A stretch of DNA of 55,280 nt from Labilithrix sp. GTDB taxonomy: Bacteria; Myxococcota; Polyangia; Polyangiales; Polyangiaceae. The stretch covers positions 1 to 55,280 of the forward strand of contig JAQBQL010000187.1 of NCBI GenBank assembly GCA_028287035.1. Reading direction: 5' to 3'. Shown one piece after another: positions 41,039 to 47,145 of the stretch. Position 1 is the stretch's first letter; each line of letters opens with the position of its first letter. Under the pieces are notes generated by a model. It had not been told where the DNA came from. It made no database searches and worked only from the letters and a program-made list of their open reading frames with translations. The translations under genes were made by a program, and so were the position numbers.

Positions 41039-42478
41039 ATGCGAACTCTCGGGCTCGTCGCCCTCTCTGCGCCCTCCCTCCTCCTTCTCGCGGCATCGCT
41101 CGCGGCCTGCGAGGACTCGTCCGGTGGCGGCGGCGGCGGCGGGGTCTTCACGAGCGACGCGGGGTCCTTCGAGGCGAGCGCGCCGGCGGATTCGGGCGGT
41201 TCGCTCGACGGCTCGGTGCCCGACGGCGCGATCCCCGGCGAGGCGGGCGCCGGCGTGAGCGTGTCGGTGGTCGGGAACGCGGGACCGAAGTCGAACGTGC
41301 GGGTCGTCTTCCAGGATGCGGCCGGGCTCGTGATCGGCGAGGCGAAGACGGACGCCGCGGGCAAGGCGTTCACCGCCGTCGCCCCGAGCATGGTCACGGT
41401 GCTCTCGCTCGGCGCGCCGACCGAGGCGCAGCCCGTCACGTTCATGGGCGTCGCGGACGGCGACGTGCTGCTGGTGACGCCCGACGAGGAGATGGCCGAT
41501 CCGGAGCTCGGGACCCTCTCGGTCACGTTCACGGCGGGCCCGGCCACCGTGGGCTCCAGCTTCTTCCAGGTGAGGGTCAACGGCGGCGGGTGCAGCAACG
41601 TCGGCGGGGGCGTGGGCGCCACCGTGGCGGTGCCGATGTTCAAGTCGTGCGCGCGCGCCGCCAACAGCGTGCTCGCAGCCGCGCAGGACGCGAGCTCGAC
41701 GCGCGCGTACGGCTTCGCGAAGAACGTCACGACGCCGGCGGGCGGCGCGACCGTGAACGTCGGTCCGCTCGCGTTCACCGCCGCCGGCTCGCGCACGCTG
41801 AAGGCGACGAACCTGCCGGCGGGCGACGTCTCGCGCGAAGCGACGGTCTACGGGATCGTGGGCAGCGACCTCTACACGCTGGAAGCGTCGGGCGCGATCA
41901 CCGAGGCGGGCGGCCTCGTTGCCGCGACGCCGACCGGCTTCGCCGACGCCTACCAGGTGCTGGTCGAGTCGGGGAGCTACAACGGCAGCATCGCGAGCAC
42001 GACCGCCATCGTCCGGCGCGAGGTCGCCACGGCCGACGCGGCTGCCACCTTTGCGAACGTCGACTTCGCGGGCGCCCTCCCGCTCGTGACGGGAGCCGCG
42101 GCATCGACGGCCGGCGCGGGCGGGACCGCGCGCCCCACAATCACGGTGGCGACCGCCGGGGTCCCGACCGCGCAGGCGCTCTCGGCGCGCATGAGCTGGG
42201 CGGGTGAAGGCTCGAGCGGTAGCTGGACCTTCGTCATGCCGGGCAACACGAAGACGTTCACGGTGCCGGCCCTTCCCGCCGACGCCGGCGTCTTCGTTCC
42301 GCACGACGCGCTGAGCGTGGACACCGCGGGCTACGTCGACGGGACGATCCCCTACGGCACGCTCAAGAAGATCCCGGTCAACCCGGGCGCGTACTCGCCG
42401 AGCCTCCTCGACCGGCGCGCTCCGCTGCCGCCTGCGGCAACGGTGAAGGTGAGCGCCTTCCTGTACGAAGCGGGCTGA
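41039..42478 (+). CDS. Exported beta-rich lipoprotein of unknown function
   Basis: 479 residues. The signal ends in LAAC with Cys24, then a polyglycine stretch and Ser/Ala/Asp-rich linker. Residues about 75-150 look like an immunoglobulin or carboxypeptidase-regulatory-like fold (VRVVFQDAAGLVIGEAKTD). The rest repeats beta strands with many Thr, Val and Gly (SREATVYGIVGSDLYTLE, LKATNLPAGDVSREA). No catalytic motif seen. It is divergent from the DUF4920 gene and ends 36 bases before the amidohydrolase start. It is probably surface-located and may be adhesive; this is inference. Confidence 0.72.
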   Translation: MRTLGLVALSAPSLLLLAASLAACEDSSGGGGGGGVFTSDAGSFEASAPADSGGSLDGSVPDGAIPGEAGAGVSVSVVGNAGPKSNVRVVFQDAAGLVIGEAKTDAAGKAFTAVAPSMVTVLSLGAPTEAQPVTFMGVADGDVLLVTPDEEMADPELGTLSVTFTAGPATVGSSFFQVRVNGGGCSNVGGGVGATVAVPMFKSCARAANSVLAAAQDASSTRAYGFAKNVTTPAGGATVNVGPLAFTAAGSRTLKATNLPAGDVSREATVYGIVGSDLYTLEASGAITEAGGLVAATPTGFADAYQVLVESGSYNGSIASTTAIVRREVATADAAATFANVDFAGALPLVTGAAASTAGAGGTARPTITVATAGVPTAQALSARMSWAGEGSSGSWTFVMPGNTKTFTVPALPADAGVFVPHDALSVDTAGYVDGTIPYGTLKKIPVNPGAYSPSLLDRRAPLPPAATVKVSAFLYEAG

Positions 42479-42491
42479 GCGAACGCGCGCT

Positions 42492-42516
42492 ATGGATGGA
42501 GCAAGGCTCCATCCAT
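42492..42516 (+). promoter_or_regulatory. Perfect hairpin holding the start codon of the EgtC-like gene
   Basis: ATGGATGGAG (42492-42501) and CTCCATCCAT (42507-42516) are perfect complements with a 5-base loop (caagg). The last two bases of the right arm are the A and T of the start ATG at 42515. GGAG in the left arm is the only ribosome-site-like sequence, so both start and putative site are locked in one 10-pair stem. It may control translation, or as DNA be an operator. It follows the previous stop by 13 bases and has no T-tract. Confidence 0.55.
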
Positions 42517-43288
42517 GTGCAGAATCGCCGGCTACTTCGGTCCTCCCGCTCCGCTCGCCTCGCTCCTCGTGACGCCGTCGCACGGCCTGCGCGCGCAGGC
42601 GAAGGAGCCGCGCGAGCTGCCGCCCGGGATCATCGGCAGTGACGGGCACGGCGTCGGCTGGTTCGTCGATCACTGCCGCCAGCCCGCCCGCACGCGCAGC
42701 ATCCTCCCGATCTGGGCCGACGAGAACGTCGACACCATGTCGATGCACATTACATCTTCCTCGATCGTCGCCAGCACGCGCACTGCCACGCGCCAGATGC
42801 CGGTGGCGATCACCAACACGCCGCCGTTCCAGCCGCGCGACGGACTCCTCGTGCACAACGGGTCGATCGACGACTTCCACGAGAAGGTGGCGGACCGCCT
42901 GCGCGACGCGATCGCGCCTGCCACGCGGCAGCGCATCCTCGGCAACACCGACACCGAGTACCTCACCGCGCTCCTCCACGATCGTGAGGAAGGCCCGCTC
43001 GAGCACCGCGTGCGGAAGGCGCTCGGCACCGCCGCGGAGCACATCGAGCGGGCGGGAACGACCGCGCAGCTGAACCTCATCGTCGCCGAGCGCGACGCTC
43101 TCGTGATCGTGCGGCTCGCGCTCGGCAAGGACGCACCGTCCCTCTACGTGCACGTGACGGACGAGAGCGTCACCGCCGCCTCCGAGCCCCTCGACGACGG
43201 CGGCGGCTGGGAATCCGTCGCGCCTGGCGAGATCATCACGGTGCGCGGCGCCGCTCGCGGCTGCACGGTGGACCGCGCGCGCGTCTGA
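42515..43288 (+). CDS. Class II glutamine amidotransferase, EgtC-like
   Basis: 257 residues. After Met removal Cys2 (MCRIAGYFGPPAPLASLLV) is the N-terminal nucleophile of class II amidotransferases, with the EgtC pattern of a Pro-Pro-rich turn, SHGLRAQA and SDGHGVGWF, then ITNTPPF and LLVHNGSIDDF. EgtC removes gamma-glutamate in ergothioneine synthesis; close relatives of unknown role are also common. No egtA, egtB or egtD is nearby, so ergothioneine synthesis is only one option. The start codon lies in the right arm of a perfect hairpin. A palindrome follows its stop. Confidence 0.85.
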   Translation: MCRIAGYFGPPAPLASLLVTPSHGLRAQAKEPRELPPGIIGSDGHGVGWFVDHCRQPARTRSILPIWADENVDTMSMHITSSSIVASTRTATRQMPVAITNTPPFQPRDGLLVHNGSIDDFHEKVADRLRDAIAPATRQRILGNTDTEYLTALLHDREEGPLEHRVRKALGTAAEHIERAGTTAQLNLIVAERDALVIVRLALGKDAPSLYVHVTDESVTAASEPLDDGGGWESVAPGEIITVRGAARGCTVDRARV

Positions 43289-43290
43289 CG

Positions 43291-43308
43291 GTTCGCCGGC
43301 CGGCGAAC
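43291..43308. repeat. 18-base perfect palindrome after the EgtC-like gene
   Basis: GTTCGCCGGCCGGCGAAC is fully self-complementary. It lies 3 bases after the amidotransferase stop and 46 bases before the first gene of the sigma-factor operon. It shares the core TCGCCGGCCGGCGA with the palindrome at 46371-46386. It may be a protein site or an mRNA end; chance palindromes of this size are expected about once in such a GC-rich window. Confidence 0.35.
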
Positions 43309-43354
43309 GAAGCGGCGGAGAGCGGGGGATTTCTCGTACCATGGGCGGCTCCCG

Positions 43355-44356
43355 ATGGTGCGCACGCGAACCCTGGCGACGATGATCGGGACGCTCGTCG
43401 CCGCCCTGATGACGTCGCGCATCGCCCGTGCCGAGGGCGCGCACGCCCGCCTCCGCTACGAGCTCGAGGATCCGCGGGGCGTCTGCGCGGACGAGGCGAC
43501 CTTTCGCGCGCGCGTCGCGAGCCGGCTCGGCTATGACGCGTTCCGGGACGACGCCTCGCTCGAGCTCCGCGTCCGCATCGTGGCCCGAGGCGCGACGGTC
43601 ACCGCGGAGATCACGTCGGTCGCGCCGGGCCGGCCCGCCGGGAAGCGCACGCTGGAGGATCCGCGCTGCGACGCGCTCGGGGATGCGGTCGCCTCGGCGG
43701 CAGCGCTGGTCCTCGATCCGGTCGCGGCGCCTCCGCCCGAACCCGAGCCTGCTCCGCTACCGGCGCCTCCCGTCAGCGGCGCGATCCCGCCGCCCGCTGC
43801 GCTCCCCGAGCGTCCCTCGCCGAACGCGGCGTCGGCCTCGCCGGAGACGACGACCGACCCGCTGCTGCTCGCGGACTTCACGGTGGCGTTCGCCCGCACC
43901 CCGGCGGCGCTCCTCGGCGTGCGCGTGGGCCTCGGTCTGCGGCGCGGCGTTCACTCGCTGACCGTGGAGGGGCGCGCCGAGACGTCGCCCGCCGACGCGT
44001 CGATCGGCGACCGCGACCGCGTCGAGGCCTCGGCGTTCTCGGCTGCGCTCGTGCCCTGCCGTCACTTCGACATCGTGGCGCTGTGCGGCGTGGCGCTCGC
44101 CGGCGTCCGCGAGGTGAAGGCGCTCGACGTCGTGAATCCGGCCGCGCAGCGCTCGGCGATGCTCGTGCTCGGCGCGCGCCTCGGGCTCGAGCTCCCGCTC
44201 GGCTCGGGGGCTCCCCTCCACCTTGCGCTTCGCGCGAATGCCGAGGCCGGAGCCTCCCTGCTCCGCGACACCTACACGACGGACGGCATCGCGCGCACCA
44301 CCACGAGCCCGGTCGAGGCGACGCTCGGAGCCGGGCTCCTCGGACGATTCCAGTAG
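43355..44356 (+). CDS. Exported protein, periplasmic domain plus barrel-like C-terminus
   Basis: 333 residues. The signal ends near IARAEG. Residues about 28-125 form a small domain with two cysteines (PRGVCADEATF, EDPRCDALGDA) and the order RYELEDPRG, LELRVRIVARG, then a Pro/Ala/Ser-rich linker (about 130-165). The C-terminal about 165 residues are beta-rich with alternating polar and apolar residues (LLADFTVAFARTPAAL, LVLGARLGLELPLG) and end in LLGRFQ, like an outer-membrane barrel. Next to a sigma factor, this domain order is common in myxobacteria. The role is unknown; it is a candidate sensor or channel for the operon. The sigma-factor gene starts 5 bases downstream. Confidence 0.75.
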   Translation: MVRTRTLATMIGTLVAALMTSRIARAEGAHARLRYELEDPRGVCADEATFRARVASRLGYDAFRDDASLELRVRIVARGATVTAEITSVAPGRPAGKRTLEDPRCDALGDAVASAAALVLDPVAAPPPEPEPAPLPAPPVSGAIPPPAALPERPSPNAASASPETTTDPLLLADFTVAFARTPAALLGVRVGLGLRRGVHSLTVEGRAETSPADASIGDRDRVEASAFSAALVPCRHFDIVALCGVALAGVREVKALDVVNPAAQRSAMLVLGARLGLELPLGSGAPLHLALRANAEAGASLLRDTYTTDGIARTTTSPVEATLGAGLLGRFQ

Positions 44357-44361
44357 AGCCG

Positions 44362-44931
44362 ATGACGGATCCGCGGCGATCGGCACAGGACGAAAGAGGA
44401 GCGGGCGATCACGCCGGGCCGCGCTCCGCCCCCGATGCCGCGCCCCCGATGTCACCCACCTTCACGCAGCTCTTCGAGCAGCACTTCGATTTCGTGTGCC
44501 GGTCGCTGCAGCGGCTCGGGGTGCGCGAGGCCGATCTCGAGGACATCGCGCAGGAGCTCTTCCTCGCCGTCCACCGGGCGCTTCCCGGGAGCGAGCGGGA
44601 CCGGCCGATGAAGCCCTGGCTCTTCGGCTTCGCGGTACGCTATGCGGCGAACTACCGGCGCCTTTCGTGGCATCGTGGCCGCGAGCTCGACGACGTGCCC
44701 GTCAGCCCGAAGCTCCACGACAAGCTCGCGGCGAAGCGGACGGTCCTGACGACGATGGAGCAGCTCGACTTCGACAAGCGCGTGATGCTCGTGATGCACG
44801 ACCTCGAGGAGCTCACCGCGCCCGAGATCGCCGCCGAGCTCGGGCTGCCGCTCAACACCGTCTACTCCCGGGTGCGCCTCGCGCGCGAGGCCTTCCGCGC
44901 CATCGTGAAGAAGGAGCAGAGCAGCCCGTGA
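44362..44931 (+). CDS. RNA polymerase ECF-type sigma factor
   Basis: 189 residues. A flexible N-terminal 30 residues precede region 2 (FTQLFEQHFDFVCRSLQRLGV, then EDIAQELFLAVHRAL, MKPWLFGFAVRYAANYRR), and region 4 follows with DFDKRVMLVMHDLEELTAPEIAAELGLPLNTVYSRVRLARE. A second start at Met30 (MSPTF) is possible. It should direct RNA polymerase to a stress or surface regulon. No classical zinc-containing anti-sigma gene is adjacent; the membrane protein at 44928 that overlaps its stop by 4 bases (GTGA) is the likely partner. Confidence 0.93.
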   Translation: MTDPRRSAQDERGAGDHAGPRSAPDAAPPMSPTFTQLFEQHFDFVCRSLQRLGVREADLEDIAQELFLAVHRALPGSERDRPMKPWLFGFAVRYAANYRRLSWHRGRELDDVPVSPKLHDKLAAKRTVLTTMEQLDFDKRVMLVMHDLEELTAPEIAAELGLPLNTVYSRVRLAREAFRAIVKKEQSSP

Positions 44932-45659
44932 GCGAGCTCGATCCCCTCCCGCCGGACCTCGCGGAGCTCTTCGCCGAGGAGCGCGCGGCGTACCCGTCCG
45001 ACGACGCGGCGCGCGCGCGGGTGCTGCGGCGCATCGAGGCCTCGGTGGCGTTCGGGGCGGTGGGGCTCGGGGTCGGGGCGGCGGCGGTGAAGGCGGGCCT
45101 CGGCTCGCAGCTCGCGCTGCATGTCACGAAGTACGCGAAGCTCTACGTCGGTCTGACCTTCGCGGCCGGGCTGGCGGTCGGCGAGACGCATGCCCGGGTC
45201 ACGGCGCCGGCCCACGTTGCTGCGCCTGCTGCTCCGGCGAGCGCGGCGGCTCCGGCGAGCGCGGCGGTTCCGGCGAGCGCGGCGGTTCCGCAGATCGATC
45301 TCTCGTCCCTGCCGAGCGTTCCGCCGGCGCCGGCGACCGCCTCCGCCGCGCCGTCGCCCGCCTCGAGCCTCGCCGCCGAGCAGTCGCTCGTGGACACCGC
45401 GCGCGCGGCGCTCGCCAGGGGCCGCGCCGACGATGCGCTCCACGCGATCGACGAGCATGCGCAGCGGTTTGCCCGGGGTCGCCTCGCCGAGGAACGCGAG
45501 CTCCTCGCGGTGCAGGCGCTGCTCCTCGCGCACCGGACGGGCGAGGCGGAGGCGCGCGCCCGCCGCTTCCATGGCGCGTATCCGACGAGCCTCTATGGCG
45601 GCGCGGTGGACGCGCTCGTGGCGCCGCGTGCTGCGGGCGGCGACGGAGGGGATCGATGA
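44928..45659 (+). CDS. Single-pass membrane protein, possible anti-sigma partner
   Basis: 243 residues from a GTG that overlaps the sigma-factor stop. The N-terminal about 40 residues are acidic and helical, and face the cytoplasm (DLAELFAEERAAYPSDDAAR), as in anti-sigma proteins without a zinc motif. A Gly/Ala stretch and a membrane segment (LYVGLTFAAGLAVG, about 72-85) follow. Residues about 90-140 are a Pro/Ala/Ser linker with short tandem repeats. The C-terminus (about 145-235) has TPR-like helices (TARAALARGRADDALHAIDE, LLAVQALLLAHRTGEAEA). The layout suits a sensor that holds the sigma factor until a periplasmic signal arrives; this is inference from context. Confidence 0.8.
   Translation: MSELDPLPPDLAELFAEERAAYPSDDAARARVLRRIEASVAFGAVGLGVGAAAVKAGLGSQLALHVTKYAKLYVGLTFAAGLAVGETHARVTAPAHVAAPAAPASAAAPASAAVPASAAVPQIDLSSLPSVPPAPATASAAPSPASSLAAEQSLVDTARAALARGRADDALHAIDEHAQRFARGRLAEERELLAVQALLLAHRTGEAEARARRFHGAYPTSLYGGAVDALVAPRAAGGDGGDR
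45231..45290 (+). repeat. Tandem 18-base repeat in the membrane protein linker
   Basis: Three copies of an 18-base unit start at 45231, 45249 and 45267, with a partial fourth to 45290. The first two copies are identical and the third changes one base. Each encodes (A/V)PASAA. It is in frame, so copy-number changes would alter only linker length. Confidence 0.85.
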
Positions 45660-46345
45660 GACGCGTGATCCCGATCGTCGTCGCGCTCTCCGCAGGGTGC
45701 ATCACCGCGCAGGATCTCGGCACGCACGCCCGTGACGGCGGCACGGTCACACCCGGTGACGGCGGCTTCGACCCGTTCGCGCCGGACGCCGCGAGCAGCA
45801 GCAGCGGCGCGAGCAGCAGCGGCGCGAGCAGCAGCGGGAGCAGCGGCGGCGTGAAGCTGTTCTTCACGACGCGCGCGGTGTTCACCGGCGCGCTCGGCGG
45901 CCTCTCCGGCGCGGACGCGAAGTGCGACGAGGAGGCTCGCGCGGCGGGGCTCGGGGGCAGCTTCCGGGCGTGGCTCTCCACGTCCACGGTCGCCGCCAAG
46001 ACGCGCATCACCGGCGGTCCATGGGTGTTCCGCAACGCGGAGACGGCGTTCCACGCGAGCTCCGCGGGGGTCAGCCCCGACGACTTCCCGCGCTACGACG
46101 CCCGCGGCGGCGACCTCCTCTTCGATCCGCAGCTCGAGGTGTGGACCGGCACCGGCGACTTCGGCCTCCTCGACGCGGGCAACGCCACGTGCCTCGACTG
46201 GACGAGCAGCGCCGCGAGCCAGCTCGGATCGTTCGGCACCCTCGGATCGATCGGCGTGCGGTGGACCCACGTGGCGCCCTTCGCCAATGACCCGCCGGGC
46301 CGCGCCTGCAGCCAGACGCTGCGGCTCTACTGCTTCGAGCAGTGA
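45656..46345 (+). CDS. DUF1554-like surface lipoprotein 1
   Basis: 229 residues. The ATG overlaps the preceding stop (ATGA), so it is translationally coupled to the operon. The signal ends in LSAGC with Cys15. A linker with (ASSSG) repeats (about 45-65) follows. The C-terminal domain (about 68-229) matches the DUF1554/endostatin-like pattern: VKLFFTTRAVFTGALGG, SGADAKCDEEARAAGLGG, FRAWLSTST, GPWVFRN, VWTGTG and a final SQTLRLYCFEQ. This lectin-type fold often binds sugars in other proteins; binding here is inference. A close relative follows after 52 bases. Confidence 0.82.
   Translation: MRRVIPIVVALSAGCITAQDLGTHARDGGTVTPGDGGFDPFAPDAASSSSGASSSGASSSGSSGGVKLFFTTRAVFTGALGGLSGADAKCDEEARAAGLGGSFRAWLSTSTVAAKTRITGGPWVFRNAETAFHASSAGVSPDDFPRYDARGGDLLFDPQLEVWTGTGDFGLLDAGNATCLDWTSSAASQLGSFGTLGSIGVRWTHVAPFANDPPGRACSQTLRLYCFEQ
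45791..45849 (+). repeat. Short in-frame Ala-Ser-Gly repeats
   Basis: A GCGAGCAGCAGCGGC-type unit of 15 bases recurs about three times with slight length differences, giving ASSSSG ASSSG ASSSG SSGG in the linker of the DUF1554-like lipoprotein. Slippage in such DNA can change the spacer length. Confidence 0.75.
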
Positions 46346-46370
46346 AATTCGACGCGCGCCGGTGACGGAA

Positions 46371-46386
46371 GTCGCCGGCCGGCGAC
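46371..46386. repeat. 16-base perfect palindrome before DUF1554-like gene 2
   Basis: GTCGCCGGCCGGCGAC is self-complementary and lies 11 bases before the ATG at 46398. It shares a 14-base core with the palindrome at 43291-43308; together they flank the sigma-factor operon. About three palindromes of this length are expected by chance in this window, so it is only suggestive of an operator. Confidence 0.3.
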
Positions 46387-46397
46387 AGACCAGGGCG

Positions 46398-47126
46398 ATG
46401 AAGCTCCTCGTCCTTTCCTTCCTGCCTCTCGCGTCGCTCGCTCTTCTCGCCTGTTCGGGCTCGTCGACCGGCGTCGGCACCGGCCCTGCCGGCAGCACCG
46501 GCACGAGCTCCGGCGCGGCCGACCCGTCTCCCGCCCCCACGAGCAGCACGACCGACGACCCGAGGAGCACCGGCGACTCCGGCCCGACGCCCGCCTCGGC
46601 GGGTGACCTGGTGGTGTTCACGACGAAGGCGACGTTCGACGGCGACCTCGGCGGCGTCACCGGAGCCGACACGAAGTGCACCACCTACGCCAATGCCGCC
46701 GGTCTCCCGGGCAAGTACCGCGCGTGGCTCTCGAGCGCGGCGGGCGGCGACGCGCTCTCACGCGTTCCCGAGGGCGGCCCGTGGCGCCTCCGTGATCCGC
46801 AGGCCGGCCTCGCGGGACCTGCCGTGTTCGCGGACCGTCAGAGCTGGGCCGGCTATCCGGCGCACGCCATCAACCGGGACGAGTTCGGCAATCCCCTCCA
46901 GGGCTACGGCTACGTGTGGACCGGCACCGGGATCGGCGGACTGCGCGTCGACGCATGCTCCTGCGGTGACTGGAAGTCGAACAGCAGCTACGCGTGCGAC
47001 TCGTACGGCGGATCGGCGCCGACCTATGGCAACAGCAACCTCGGCTACGGAGACGAGGGCTGGACCAACGTGAGCCATCAGGGCTCCTGCTACAGCGAGT
47101 ACGCGCTCGTCTGCTACCAGCTCTGA
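46398..47126 (+). CDS. DUF1554-like surface lipoprotein 2
   Basis: 242 residues from the ATG at 46398. The signal ends in LLAC with Cys19. A Ser/Thr/Pro/Gly linker (about 20-70) precedes the same C-terminal domain as its neighbour: LVVFTTKATFDGDLGG, GADTKCTTYANAAGLPG, YRAWLSSA, GPWRLRD, VWTGTGIGG and ALVCYQL at the end. It has extra cysteines and a loop around SCGDWKSNSSYACDSYGG, absent in its partner. Two different linkers and loops suggest that the paralogues bind different ligands. It could be in the same transcript as the sigma-factor operon. It is convergent with the GH13 gene at 47146. Confidence 0.82.
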   Translation: MKLLVLSFLPLASLALLACSGSSTGVGTGPAGSTGTSSGAADPSPAPTSSTTDDPRSTGDSGPTPASAGDLVVFTTKATFDGDLGGVTGADTKCTTYANAAGLPGKYRAWLSSAAGGDALSRVPEGGPWRLRDPQAGLAGPAVFADRQSWAGYPAHAINRDEFGNPLQGYGYVWTGTGIGGLRVDACSCGDWKSNSSYACDSYGGSAPTYGNSNLGYGDEGWTNVSHQGSCYSEYALVCYQL

Positions 47127-47145
47127 CCGCCAGGGCGGCGACTCC

